NCBI RefSeq assembly: GCF_018987265.1
Contig: NZ_CP076855.1
Span: forward strand, 1-64,000
DNA: 64,000 nt
From: Rhizobium sp. WYJ-E13
GTDB lineage: Bacteria; Pseudomonadota; Alphaproteobacteria; Rhizobiales; Rhizobiaceae
Direction: 5' to 3'
The notes beneath the pieces are model-generated. The model did not search any database, was not told the origin of the DNA, and saw only the letters and a program-made list of their open reading frames with translations. Both the position numbers and the translations under genes were made by a program. Positions 1-9,419 of this stretch are shown here, one piece after another. Positions within the stretch are counted from its first letter, which is position 1; each line of letters starts with the position of its first letter.

Positions 1-100
1 TTGCTCATGTTAACTCCATCAACACCGGTGAAGATCTGATATACCCTCTATAACTACGTCTATTACACTATGGGTAGAGAAGATATCGAAGAGGAAACCC

Positions 101-520
101 ATGTCAGCACCTGATGAAGATCTGTCTACCAAACCAAAATCGTCATCTAGGCCTAGAGCGGTCTCCACCGAAGGGATCCTGGACGTCGAGAAGGCACGGC
201 CGGTGCTTGAGCAGATCGCTAACAAGTGGTCGGTTCTGATCCTGACCGTCCTGTGTACCAGGCCATCAAGGTTCAACGAGATCATGCGGCGCCTTGACGG
301 GATCACGCACAAAGCGCTTTCTGAAGCATTGAAGCGCCTGGAGCGCAATGGACTCATTCGCCGTGAGGTGCTCACGACGACGCCGGTCGGCGTCGAATAT
401 ACCATCACGACCCTCGGCCGTTCCCTTCAGCAACCGTTCGAGGCGCTCTATGGCTGGTCGATTGCGTACGGTCCCGAGCTTGAGCGGGCGCAAGAAGAAT
501 ACGATCGGGTGCGAGATTAG
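101..520 (+). CDS. HxlR-family winged-helix transcriptional regulator
   Basis: A 139-residue protein with the HxlR winged-helix domain from about residue 28 to 125. It has the family pattern of an N-terminal helix followed by NKWSVLIL, then RFNEIMRRLDGITHKALSEAL as the recognition region and an LI(R)REV wing ending in VEYTIT. Such proteins are small DNA-binding regulators that often respond to electrophiles or aldehydes. The start has an upstream AGAGGAAACCC ribosome binding site. Most HxlR proteins carry a redox-sensing Cys near the N-terminus; here that segment has no Cys, and the only one is in the helix VLCTRPS. The relic of an MDR-type oxidoreductase about 1 kb downstream is a plausible former target gene, as HxlR/oxidoreductase pairs are common. 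Confidence 0.9.
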   Translation: MSAPDEDLSTKPKSSSRPRAVSTEGILDVEKARPVLEQIANKWSVLILTVLCTRPSRFNEIMRRLDGITHKALSEALKRLERNGLIRREVLTTTPVGVEYTITTLGRSLQQPFEALYGWSIAYGPELERAQEEYDRVRD

Positions 521-1469
521 CCCGATTGACATTTCAGACCTTCTAACGCTCGCTCGACACCCTGACGACCGCAAGCCAAATTGGGTCCCCTCGTGAAGGC
601 ATATGAGCGCAGCTGGAGCATTCTCAAGCCCGTCAAAGAAGTCCTCTTTCCACTTCAACCTGCCATCGCAATTCAGGAAGCCGAGGCCCTTCTCCTGATC
701 GAAAATTTGACTGTGCCGTTCGCCACTTCGAATTCCCGGTCCAGATCAAAACGAATTCATAACCGCTCGACATCCCGCCGCACCGGTGCGCCGTCCGGCC
801 TCGTTCACATAGTCGAGGCACTGACTAGCTTAGCGGGTGATGCCACTCGATTTTCAGGAAGCGACCATTGGGGTCCGCCGGTCGCTTGCCAACTCCGAGC
901 GATCCGCCGCCTGGCGCTCAAGGCAACCCGCACATACACATCAGCGGACCATCTCGGAATTAGTACGAGGAACCTCCGCTAGCGTTTGCCGCCACGCAGC
1001 ATCTGAAGGTTTCATGTGAGGGGAGAAAAAGACGTGGTTACATGGGGTTACGCTGTGAACAGGCTGTGGGTAACATGTGGGTGACAGTTATCGGGCGGAA
1101 CGATGCGTTCCACATCCGTTCACCGGCTGCTTGTCAAACCGCACCGACTCGGCTGACATTCTTTCCAACCACTCCTTGGCCCCCGCCACAAGCATCGCTG
1201 AGATGGTTCGGCGCTCCCCATTGGGTTGAGCGCCCTTTTTTCAGGAGATGCCACGTCATAGACAAACCGCTTGCCGCCGGTGGATTCGATTTTGAAGGAG
1301 GCGGTAGGGGCGAGGGATTCAAGCTCCGACCGACGGGCTACGGCGGCCCTTACCGCGTCGTCTGGGCGAAGAATCCCCTTAACAATGATTTCCCCCTCCA
1401 GCGTTCGCGACTTTGCTCCAAATGCGACGAGTTCAAATCGTTCTTTCGCCCGAAGTCGCGCATGACGTG
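521..1469. other. Gene-poor stretch with no recognisable gene
   Basis: No ORF here reads as a known family. On the minus strand from about 1480 to 1150 there is a frame whose composition is protein-like (for example ERFELVAFGAKSRTLEGE and VRAAVARRSELESLAP) but it has no start codon and no family that I recognise, so it may be a fragment of a lost gene. Around 1030-1095 there is a cluster of GTTAC/GTAAC words. Confidence 0.4.
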
Positions 1470-1713
1470 CGCGGCGATGATCGGTGCTGGGCGGCTTCTC
1501 GATCCGTTTCGACTACCTCTTCACCATGCCGGAAGCAGCGATACGGCAGGCAGCCGAGCAGTTTCGGCCTGCGCCCCATCCGGGGCGTATGCCCCTGAAG
1601 CAGTGGCCGAAGCGCACGAGTTGCAGGAGGGCAGGAAGGCTATCGAAAAGGTTCTCATCCGATTGCAGAACTCGTGGCGCGCGCAGTGCAAGCTGCGCTT
1701 TACTGAACGGTAG
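1470..1713 (+). pseudogene. C-terminal relic of an MDR-type (quinone/zinc) oxidoreductase
   Basis: The + strand reads GFSIRFDYLFTMPEAA in one frame (from 1493), then LRPIRGVCP in a second frame, then EAVAEAHELQEGRKAIEKVL in a third (from 1597). This order and the sequence (A)EAHxLQExGxAxGKVxI match the C-terminal end of medium-chain dehydrogenase/quinone oxidoreductase proteins. Two indels are needed to join the pieces and the whole N-terminal domain is absent, so this is a relic. It lies downstream of the HxlR regulator on the same strand, a common partnership. The family assignment rests on a short motif. Confidence 0.55.
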
Positions 1714-1917
1714 AGCGATGGCGCTACTGCAAAAGCAGAGGTAGGTGTCAACCGCACCGACGTGGCCGGTGGAGCCCATCATCTCACGGGAGCTTGATCC
1801 CGCCCATATCAAAATCCCCCTCGCGGTATGGAAAGCGATAAAACCCGTGAAACTGGCTCGCCAGAAACGAACTTCGTATGAGCCTCGTCGGCTAAATCTC
1901 TAAATCGACTACCGTCG

Positions 1918-2823
1918 CTACAAATCGCTGCTTTGCCGCAGCTCCCTGATCAAGTCGACAAACCGGCGCAGCTTCGCCGGTATATTGCGTCTGCCGGGAT
2001 AGTAGAGACACAGCCCCGGATACGGCGGTGTCCAATCCGACAGAACCTGCCCCAGCTTTCCGGCGGCGACGTCGTCTGCCACCTGCCACTTGTTCAGATA
2101 GGCGAGTCCGGCTCCATCGCGGGCAGCGCGGAGCATCAAGTCACTGTCGTCGAGCATGAGCTTGCCCGGAACGTCGAGCGCGAAGCCCTCTCCTCGCCGT
2201 TCGAACTCCCAGCGGTAGACCTCGCCGCTCGCCATACGGGCGCGAATGCACACGTGGTTCGAGAGATCTGCCGGTACCTGCGGCCTTCCATGTCGTCGGA
2301 AGTATTCGGGCGAACCGACGATCGCTGGGCAGACGCTGTCGCCGATCGGGACGACCACCATGTCAGGAGGAACGGCCTCCCTAATCCTGATCCCGGCGTC
2401 GAAGCCCTTGGCGTTGACATCAACCAATGCGCCCTCCGTGACGATCTCCACTGACATCTGCGGGTTCCTGCGCATGTATTCAAGGATCAGCGGCGTCAGG
2501 ATCATCCGCGTCGCCCCCACCGACGCGTTGATCCGCATGGTCCCCGTGGCCTCCGCCCGGTGCTCGTCGACATGCTCGACGGCGCTACGGATCGCCTCCA
2601 GCGCCGGACCGACGCTCGCCACAAATTGCTCGCCGGCCGCTGAAAGCACCACGCTCCGCGTCGAGCGGTTGAACAGTCTGACCCCCATGCGCGTCTCCAG
2701 CGCGGCGATCTGTTGGCTGAGGGACGACGGCGAGATGCCCAGTTCGCGAGCCGCGGCTCGGAATCCGCCCCGGGAAGAGATGGCGAGGACCGCCTCGAGT
2801 TCGGCAAGCGAGCCACGCATCAT
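1918..2823 (-). CDS. LysR-family transcriptional regulator
   Basis: A 301-residue LysR-type regulator. Residues about 5-65 form the winged helix-turn-helix (AVLAISSRGGFRAAARELGI, then SSLSQQIAALE and LFNRSTRSVVLSAAGEQF), and the rest is the periplasmic-binding-protein-like effector domain. Two adjacent Met codons start the gene behind a GGAGATTAC ribosome binding site. It is divergent from the aldehyde dehydrogenase gene with about 95 bp between starts, the usual arrangement for a LysR protein that controls its neighbour. The effector-domain segment IRIREAVPPDMVVVPIG is typical of the AaeR/DsdC-like group that regulates small oxidoreductase genes. Confidence 0.95.
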   Translation of the reverse strand: MMRGSLAELEAVLAISSRGGFRAAARELGISPSSLSQQIAALETRMGVRLFNRSTRSVVLSAAGEQFVASVGPALEAIRSAVEHVDEHRAEATGTMRINASVGATRMILTPLILEYMRRNPQMSVEIVTEGALVDVNAKGFDAGIRIREAVPPDMVVVPIGDSVCPAIVGSPEYFRRHGRPQVPADLSNHVCIRARMASGEVYRWEFERRGEGFALDVPGKLMLDDSDLMLRAARDGAGLAYLNKWQVADDVAAGKLGQVLSDWTPPYPGLCLYYPGRRNIPAKLRRFVDLIRELRQSSDL

Positions 2824-2918
2824 TGTTCGTAATCTCCAATCAGGCTGAGCGTTTTTGACCAGCTTATCAGGACAATCTGGAAATGCCAGATATGCCTGGC
2901 CACCGAAAGGAGTTTGAA

Positions 2919-4334
2919 ATGCGCGACATCGACAAGATTTACATCGACGGCCAATTCGTCACGCCGCAGGCGACAGAGACGGCTGATCTCCACAATCCGG
3001 CCACGGAGAAGAAGATAGGCACGGTCCGACTCGGCGGCATCGAAGACGCGCGGGAAGCTGTCGCCGCTGCGAAACGCGCCTTTCCCGCGTTCTCACGCAC
3101 CTCGAAGGCCGAACGCGTCGACATTCTGAAGCGGTTGAACGCCGCCGTTGCCGCGCGAGTTTCCGACCTCACCGACGCGATGGCGCTCGAATACGGCGCT
3201 CCGCAGACATTCACGCGGTTCTCAATTCCGCACGCGGCTTCGAGCTTCCTGACAATGGCGAACGTTCTCGAGGACTACGAGTTCGAACGCAGGATCGGCC
3301 GTGCGCGAGTGGTCATGCAGCCGATCGGCGTGGCGGCCGCCATCACCCCCTGGAACAGCAACATCGGCTTCATCACCTCTAAGCTTGCAACCGCCATCGC
3401 CGCCGGTTCGACGATCGTCATGAAGCCGAGCGAGATGAGTGCGACACAGACGCAGATCCTGACCGAGTGCCTTCATGACGCCGGTTTGCCGAATGGTGTG
3501 TTCAACATCGTCAACGGGCTCGGCAATGTCGTCGGTGCGGAACTTAGCCGGCATCCGGATATCGCGAAAGTGACCTTCACGGGTTCCACCGCGGTCGGTA
3601 AAGAAATCCTGCACAGCGCGGCCGACACCTTCAAGCGCGTCACGCTGGAGCTTGGCGGCAAGGGTCCGAACATTATTCTCGACGACGCCGATCTGGACGT
3701 GGCCATCCCCTCAGTCTTGAGGATGGGCTTCATCAACAGCGGCCAGGCCTGCATTGCCGGCACCCGCATTCTGGTTCCGAACCATCTGCTCGATGACGTA
3801 CTCGCCAGGCTGAAGCAGGAGATCGAGACGTTCAAGGTGGGTGCTCCCGACGATCCTGACGCGATGATTGGGCCGATGGTCAGTCAGAAGCAGTACGATC
3901 GCGTGCAGTCCTACATCGAACTGGGGACGCGAGAAGGGGCCGGCCTCTTGACGGGCGGTCTCGGACGCCCGTCAGGATTGGATCGCGGGTGGTTTACGAA
4001 GCCGACCATATTCACTGACGTCAACAACCAGATGCGCATCGCGCGCGAAGAAATATTCGGTCCGGTCCTGTCGGTCATCGCCTACCGCGATGAAGAGGAG
4101 GCCGTTTCCATCGCGAACGATACCCCGTACGGACTACAGGCCTATCTTCATGGCACCGACGCCGCACGCATGCAGGCGCTTGCGGATCGATTGGATTGCG
4201 GTCGCGTTGTCATCAACGGCGCTCCCCATGAGCCGCTTGCGCCGTTTGGCGGGTTCAAGCAGTCTGGAATAGGTCGCGAGTACGGCGTGTTCGGTCTTGA
4301 GGCGTTTCTGGAGCCGAAGGCAATTATCGCGTAA
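2919..4334 (+). CDS. NAD(P)-dependent aldehyde dehydrogenase
   Basis: A 471-residue aldehyde dehydrogenase superfamily member that oxidises an aldehyde to its acid. The catalytic pair is visible: Glu244 in LELGGKGPN and the nucleophile Cys278 in GQACIAGTR, 34 residues apart as the family requires. The cofactor-site segment ITPWNSN and the GSTAVGKEI loop are present, and the EIFGPVLSVI and PFGGFKQSGIGRE C-terminal motifs are intact. The open frame extends 12 codons upstream to 2883, but the start at 2919 has a good AAAGGAG site at 2906, so I prefer it. It is divergent from the LysR gene, which probably regulates it. The substrate cannot be told from sequence. Confidence 0.95.
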   Translation: MRDIDKIYIDGQFVTPQATETADLHNPATEKKIGTVRLGGIEDAREAVAAAKRAFPAFSRTSKAERVDILKRLNAAVAARVSDLTDAMALEYGAPQTFTRFSIPHAASSFLTMANVLEDYEFERRIGRARVVMQPIGVAAAITPWNSNIGFITSKLATAIAAGSTIVMKPSEMSATQTQILTECLHDAGLPNGVFNIVNGLGNVVGAELSRHPDIAKVTFTGSTAVGKEILHSAADTFKRVTLELGGKGPNIILDDADLDVAIPSVLRMGFINSGQACIAGTRILVPNHLLDDVLARLKQEIETFKVGAPDDPDAMIGPMVSQKQYDRVQSYIELGTREGAGLLTGGLGRPSGLDRGWFTKPTIFTDVNNQMRIAREEIFGPVLSVIAYRDEEEAVSIANDTPYGLQAYLHGTDAARMQALADRLDCGRVVINGAPHEPLAPFGGFKQSGIGREYGVFGLEAFLEPKAIIA

Positions 4335-4517
4335 CGTGCTGCCTCAGCAGAGTTATGATCGTCACGCGTGGCGGCGGTCAGGCAGATCTCGTTGCGACCT
4401 AGTTACGTCACACTCTTAAAGTGGCAGCGGTAACACTGTGGCTTGAGGGTGAAATCAATCGGTAATCGGCAGACCTCAATTCTTCTCGCACGAGAAACAG
4501 CCAGTTGGATCGCCTCC

Positions 4518-4811
4518 ATGATTTACCGAAATCTTTCGTCCTTTTCCACCGTCACGCTCATGAGGGGACTCATTTTGCTGACACGGTGCTGGCGCCTTTT
4601 GGCTTGGCCGCAGGCGCTTGCCCGGGACTTGCGTCTGAGACAAGAAGCACAGCGGCTTGCAGGGCTTAGTGACAAAGCTCTCGCTGACATCGGGGTCGCA
4701 CGTGGTGCGATCGACCACTATGTGATGCACGGTAGAACTGTCGGCCCTTGTCATCAGCGAAGACCACGAAGCCGGAGCCGCGGGTGCGCTCCCCGTTTTA
4801 AAGGAATTTGA
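4518..4811 (+). CDS. DUF1127 small basic protein
   Basis: A 97-residue protein whose middle (about residues 40-72) matches DUF1127: RLRQEAQRLAGLSDKALADI followed by GVARGAIDHYV. DUF1127 proteins are small, Arg-rich and common in Rhizobiaceae, where some affect RNA turnover and phosphate or carbon metabolism. The N-terminus (MRGLILLTRCWRLLAWPQAL) is hydrophobic and amphipathic, as usual for the longer class. The C-terminal 25 residues are basic and unlike the family, so the true end of the domain may have been extended by a frameshift. The start at 4518 is chosen because upstream residues do not look like the family. Confidence 0.75.
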   Translation: MIYRNLSSFSTVTLMRGLILLTRCWRLLAWPQALARDLRLRQEAQRLAGLSDKALADIGVARGAIDHYVMHGRTVGPCHQRRPRSRSRGCAPRFKGI

Positions 4812-5159
4812 CTGTTGACGGCCATTTGCGGAATTCGCGTCAGCTCGCCTGGGCCCCGCAACCGCTCGACGCCACAAAGAACCGGCGATATCACCTGGGC
4901 CGGCTTTTATCGAATGCCGAATTCAAACTTCGCTCATAATGCCACCGCCCTCGGGCGTTCCGCCGGAGGTTCGAGTGTAACTACCGCCTTCGGCCATCGG
5001 CCTAGCCTTGTTCCCAGCAAAAGTTGCAGCAATGAAGGCAAAATGCCATTGTTTCAGGTTCCAAACGTTGTTGCGATTTGGCCAATTCGAAGCATTGGTT
5101 TTTGCCGGACGCGTCGGTCGCAGGTTCTGTTCCGAAAGACGCCAGCGCGCGCCCAGCTC
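4812..5159. other. Intergenic, nothing recognised
   Basis: No ORF in either direction resembles a known family. It separates the DUF1127 gene from the convergent J-domain gene. Confidence 0.5.
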
Positions 5160-5768
5160 CTAACAGAAACCGTCAAGCTTCAGGATCTTATGCGCATCGA
5201 TCGCCGCCCGAAGAGCATCCTCTGACGCGCGGTCTCCACCGTTTGCGTCGGGATGGTGCATCTTGAGCTTATGCTTGTAACGGCTTCTGATCTCGTCCGG
5301 CGTCGCGTCCGGTGAAAGCCCAAGGGTTTCGAACGCATTTGCTTCCAGCACCTTGAGTTTCCGGGATTGAAGGGCCACACGAGCCATCTGGCTCTGCGCA
5401 GCGTTCTTTCTTTCATTGATCGCCTTCGCGGTCCCGGAGCGAACCGAGGAGAGCAGGGGTGTTGCAGAAGCATGATTGACCCTCACGCCCCAGGTCGGTC
5501 GGCTGCCGCTCGCCGCTTCCCTCTGATAGCGGGCCGTGACAGGGTTCGAGAGCTTCGTCACGTAGTTGTAGCCTTCGCCGTTCTGTTTTGCGTGGCTTCG
5601 ACAAAAGAGAAGGTAAAGACCTTCGGCATCCGCTCCGACGGGCGCGCGATGCGTGCCTTGCTTGTCGCATCCATCCCATTGGCATCTCGGGCCGCTAGTA
5701 TCGCGATGTTCAGGTGGCCTGTTTCGCGTCGGTCGTAGGCCGACAAAAATCTTTGAATCAGACGTCAT
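5160..5768 (-). CDS. C-terminal J-domain (DnaJ-like) protein
   Basis: A 202-residue protein of the rhizobial group with a C-terminal J domain. The N-terminal half has a CxxxxC...CRSH pattern (CQWDGCDKQGTHRAP, then LYLLFCRSHAKQNG) that looks like a small metal-binding module. The J domain begins at about residue 140 with NAFETLGLSPDATPDEIRSR and contains the HPD tripeptide at 172-174, the element that stimulates DnaK ATPase. There is no Gly/Phe-rich region, so it is a DnaK co-chaperone of the DjlA-like class and not DnaJ itself. The start has an AAGG site four bases upstream. Confidence 0.9.
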   Translation of the reverse strand: MTSDSKIFVGLRPTRNRPPEHRDTSGPRCQWDGCDKQGTHRAPVGADAEGLYLLFCRSHAKQNGEGYNYVTKLSNPVTARYQREAASGSRPTWGVRVNHASATPLLSSVRSGTAKAINERKNAAQSQMARVALQSRKLKVLEANAFETLGLSPDATPDEIRSRYKHKLKMHHPDANGGDRASEDALRAAIDAHKILKLDGFC

Positions 5769-6202
5769 CGCGCCTTACATGGCAATGCTGCTGGCCCAGA
5801 CAAGCTTGTCCTCGGCAGATGATAAACCTCTTGCCTATCGCTGGACTCGATGGGACGGCACCCGAAACGACCGCGATCTTGGCATATATTCTTTGGAATG
5901 ATCTGTTCACGAATGCGGCGGTGCCATCGTGAGGCCTGCCTGCGCTTTTACGCGACCGAAGTGCGGATGGTTTTCTCACCACGAGATCGTGCAGAGCAAA
6001 CAGCGCTGGGACGTGAACCTCCTAGGCGCTCGCAAAACCCTATGATATCGAGACGGTACCCTTCTCTTTTCCACATCGAAACAACACAGGACCGACGCTA
6101 AGTCGTTCGCGCATGTCAGGCGAGTGACACAGAGCGGCCGGCGATTGTCAGCGACGGTTTCGTGCCGGAATCGACCCAGGACTTGTCGAACCGCGGTTTC
6201 GA
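5769..6202. other. Intergenic, nothing recognised
   Basis: Short overlapping ORFs are present on both strands but none has family features or a convincing ribosome binding site. Confidence 0.5.
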
Positions 6203-6328
6203 GCTGACGGAGCTGAGGGCATCGACTTTAAGATCGGGCTCGGTACCGCATGGGATCGGGAAGAACCGACCGCTGCGCTCAACGACATTATCGATATCGT
6301 ACGGTCGCTCGCGCGGCAGGAGAAGTGA
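6203..6328 (+). pseudogene. Relic of a LysR-type regulator C-terminus
   Basis: The frame ending at the stop codon 6326-6328 reads IDFKIGLGTAWDREEPTAAL followed by NDIIDIVRSLARQEK. The pattern (hydrophobic)-G-AWRRD/E..PA(L)xxF(L)xxVRxLA is typical of the last 35 residues of LysR effector domains. Nothing upstream continues the domain, so only the tail survives. The call is tentative because the match is short. Confidence 0.4.
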
Positions 6329-6708
6329 AGGCGGCGAATGACGACGTCGGCTAGGAGGTGGTGGGCCAGTCGGTCCGTTTGTCCTCCGGAACGCTCACGC
6401 TAGAGTCCTGCGGTTGCCCTTGCTCACACCTCGGTTTGACACGAGTTCCCGCTTTCGCGCGTGGCCCCGCGCCGCGATGCTGAAAGCTCCGATGCGCTTC
6501 ATTTCTTTGATCGAGCAGCACGCTCTGCGCCGCGTTCGGCGTCTTAACGGATGTCTTTCTTCAGCATTGAAGATTCATCGCCGGCGAAGCAAAGGGAGGC
6601 GATGACCATGCGGATGGCCTTGGACTTCCCGCGTGTTTGTTGTGTGGTTATCCCATAATTTTGCCCAGCTCTTGGGGTCGCTCACGTCGAATCTTCTCCT
6701 TTGTCGTT
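6329..6708. other. Intergenic with part of a dispersed repeat
   Basis: No gene was recognised. Positions 6438-6500 resemble 46222-46286 in the leader of the ParB-domain gene, sharing the exact 18-mer ATGCTGAAAGCTCCGAT plus flanking GC-rich sequence. Confidence 0.5.
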
Positions 6709-6874
6709 TCAAATGCGGCGTTTGATTGTCGCCAATAGCTCTTCTGCCCGGGCATTCGCGTTCAGCATCAAAGCAGGGTTATCGGCGAGCGAAATGAGTG
6801 CGACGAGCGTTTCCTGACAGCGCACGAACCTCTCTTGCTGATCCTCCGATGGTTTGGGGGGGAGCTATCTTCAT
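6709..6874 (-). pseudogene. Possible 54-residue small gene broken in a C7 tract
   Basis: On the minus strand the frame ending at 6709 reads EDQQERFVRCQETLVALISL, then ADNPALMLNANARAEELLAT and IKRRI, which looks like real helical protein. An ATG at 6874 with a CGGA site upstream would supply the start MKIAPP, but the run of seven G on the + strand (seven C in the gene) puts it out of frame by one base. With six it would give an uninterrupted 54-residue product. Either this is a relic or the tract varies in length. No family is recognised. Confidence 0.35.
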
Positions 6875-7167
6875 TGTTCCGAAGTTGAAAGAGGTTTTGG
6901 GCTCTTGGCGGACGCAATTGACTGAGTCCTCTCACATAGCCCCGCCGAAGCCCGTGATGAAGCGGGGTGCTTGCAGAGATCCGCTGCCAGCGACCTTATC
7001 CACACTTTGTGCCCGAAAGCTCGCTAACGCGGATCCTGGTGGCGAGGAAGACGACAAACCCTGTGTCAACATCAGCCGCATTGCAAAAGTTTTTCAAGTG
7101 GGAGGTGACCCGTGACGCTTACCTGAGGTGGCCCATTAATGACAGAACCCACACTGAGTATGCCGCG
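6875..7167. other. Intergenic, nothing recognised
   Basis: No recognisable gene or structured element between the possible small gene and the convergent end of the serine hydrolase gene. Confidence 0.4.
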
Positions 7168-8571
7168 TCATTGTGACGAGGCGCGCCCCAGGGTCCCGCC
7201 CAAACTGCCCAGGATCTCTTTCAGCATGTTCTGTGGCCGATAACCGATGTCGTTCGGTGTCAGTCCCATACGCACGAAGACAAGATGGGCCGATGGCACG
7301 ATCGCCACTGTTTGCCCGTCATGGCCCTCCAGCCAAAACGTGTCCTCAGGAAGCCCAAACTCCGCACTCGTCTGATCTCCCGGCCCCGCAAGCCAAGCTT
7401 GGCCCTCTGTGTACTTGCCATCAGAGCTCGTGGTAGGCGTTCGCATCTTGGCGACGAAACCTTCTGGCAAAAGTCTGTGCCCGTTCCAGGTGCCATCCTG
7501 CAGCAAGAACTGGCCGAATCTCGCCCAGTCACGCGCTGTGGCATAAAGGTAAGCTGCCCCCACGAAAGTGCCGCGCTCATCGGCTTCAAAAACCGCGCTG
7601 GTCATGCCGAGGGGGCCGAAAAGCGCCTCGCGGGGAAAGTTGAGAGCAGCGCGCCGATTACCCGTCTTGACCATCCAGATGCGTGATAAAAGCATTGCGG
7701 TGCCGCTCGAATAGTGGAACTTGGTGCCCGGGGTCGCCGCCAGGGGGGCGTCGGCAGGCAGCAAAACCATGTCGGGCTCGAGATACAACATACGCGTCAC
7801 ATCGGAGACGGCACCATATTCCTCATTAAAGGCGAGCCCACCTTCCATGGCGAGCAAATCAGACAGCATAATGCCTCGGCGGTTGTCGTTATCCCATTGC
7901 GGGAGAAGATGTGTATCGTCGAAGGAGATCTTGCCTGACAGCATCAGCCGGCCGATCAGCGCCGCGTTGACCGTCTTCGTCATCGACCACCCGATCAGCG
8001 GCGTGTCAGATGAAAAGCCAGGGCCGTAACGTTCGGCAATAATACGGCCGTCCTGCACCACGATTATCGCCCGCATCGCCGACCCCGCGAGCCTGGCATC
8101 AGAGAGCAGCCTGACGATATCGGCGCGACCGTCGGCGGGATCGACACCATCACCCTTTGGCCAAACTGCTTTGTTTTCGTTCGTTGGCGACGCCGGCGCA
8201 AACGGCACAGCCTTTGACGCGGCTTCGAAATCGCCATCCGGTACGCTCGTGCAGCCGAATGAACCACGATAGAGCGCATAGCTTGGCGCAGATAGACCCA
8301 GGAACCGCGAAGTCACCCGCTTGTGGTCGCGATCGACTTCGACACGTATCAGCCGCAAAAGCGGATTTCCTGGAGCCTGGACATCTTCATAGAGCACCGC
8401 ATCAGGATCGCGTCCGGCAATGAAGACGTTGGAGCAAACGATCTTGGCGGCATAAGCATTCCCTACCTTAAGAAGTTCGGGCGGGCTTACCAAAAGCCAA
8501 GCGAAACCAAATCCAACGGCGGCCAAACCAAGATAGGCTAAGGCGGACCGATGATTGTGAGTGTATCGCAT
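7168..8571 (-). CDS. Membrane-anchored serine hydrolase, beta-lactamase/class C fold
   Basis: A 467-residue protein with an N-terminal hydrophobic segment (ALAYLGLAAVGFGFAWLLV) that acts as signal anchor, so the enzyme faces the periplasm. The serine beta-lactamase-like domain carries the SxxK motif as Ser196-Met-Thr-Lys199, a YSS triad (YxN/S position) and an HDGQ in the KTG position. This combination is that of the beta-lactamase-related serine hydrolases (6-aminohexanoate-dimer hydrolase and EstB-type esterases) and not of a classical AmpC. The start at 8571 is chosen because it begins directly before the membrane segment; the open frame extends 19 codons upstream. Substrate unknown. Confidence 0.88.
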   Translation of the reverse strand: MRYTHNHRSALAYLGLAAVGFGFAWLLVSPPELLKVGNAYAAKIVCSNVFIAGRDPDAVLYEDVQAPGNPLLRLIRVEVDRDHKRVTSRFLGLSAPSYALYRGSFGCTSVPDGDFEAASKAVPFAPASPTNENKAVWPKGDGVDPADGRADIVRLLSDARLAGSAMRAIIVVQDGRIIAERYGPGFSSDTPLIGWSMTKTVNAALIGRLMLSGKISFDDTHLLPQWDNDNRRGIMLSDLLAMEGGLAFNEEYGAVSDVTRMLYLEPDMVLLPADAPLAATPGTKFHYSSGTAMLLSRIWMVKTGNRRAALNFPREALFGPLGMTSAVFEADERGTFVGAAYLYATARDWARFGQFLLQDGTWNGHRLLPEGFVAKMRTPTTSSDGKYTEGQAWLAGPGDQTSAEFGLPEDTFWLEGHDGQTVAIVPSAHLVFVRMGLTPNDIGYRPQNMLKEILGSLGGTLGRASSQ

Positions 8572-9419
8572 CCAGCAACCGTTTCTAATTATTGGACCGG
8601 TGGGTCGGGTCGTTGAAAGACGACCCAAATAAGGTTTGCACGAGCAGGCCTGCTGATCGGGCAGCTTTATAATCGGAAGAAACGAAATTTAGGTCCGACC
8701 GCAGTTGCGATGATGAAAAGGCGGTAAGGTCCTTTTGTTATTCAGGAGGCATGGTTCGCGTCCATCGGCTCTCATAATGACGTCTCCGTTTAACAAAGTA
8801 TCCTTATCTCTCCCATTCCTGTTACCCTGTTATTTCGTCACGCCCTTTCGTGTTTCAGATGCAAGACGGATGTGCATGCCCGATTGGCCTTGGCCTGTTT
8901 ACAGTTCAGGCGTCAGCGAACGGCAGTGGACTGAGCCCCTCCGGCGGAACGACGGGACACGGGAAGGCCTCAATTGAGGAGGCTCATGACGTCCCACCAT
9001 GGCGGCGGCACTCGACACCGTTCGAACTTCAGCTTGACCAGGAACCCGGGACGACGTCATGGGAAGACGAGATCCTCAGCGAACTTGCGGGGTGTCGGCC
9101 AACCTCACTCAGTTGTCGTGGACGCAGCTGGAGCGCAGCAAGCTCCATGATGAGAACAGACTGCCGCGTACGTCCTATGGCGCTAAATTCACTGACCGAC
9201 GAGCAAAACCGGCGGGTTTAGCGACGTCTCTGCGAAACTCCGCCCGCACGCAACGCCTGAGAAACCTGACGCTAAGGCAATTGTCTCGGCTTTGGTCGAT
9301 GACCTCGAGTGGCGTTCGCCGAAGGCAGGCGGACTTTGGTTTTCTGGCCACCTGAGCCACTCGGTCTTCGGAGGGGCGGCCGGCGACTACACGCCGACCG
9401 TGAGGTACCCGCCGGCTGA
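8572..9419. other. Long intergenic stretch, nothing recognised
   Basis: About 850 bases with only short, overlapping ORFs on the + strand. None shows a family motif or a good ribosome binding site. It probably consists of decayed sequence. Confidence 0.5.
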
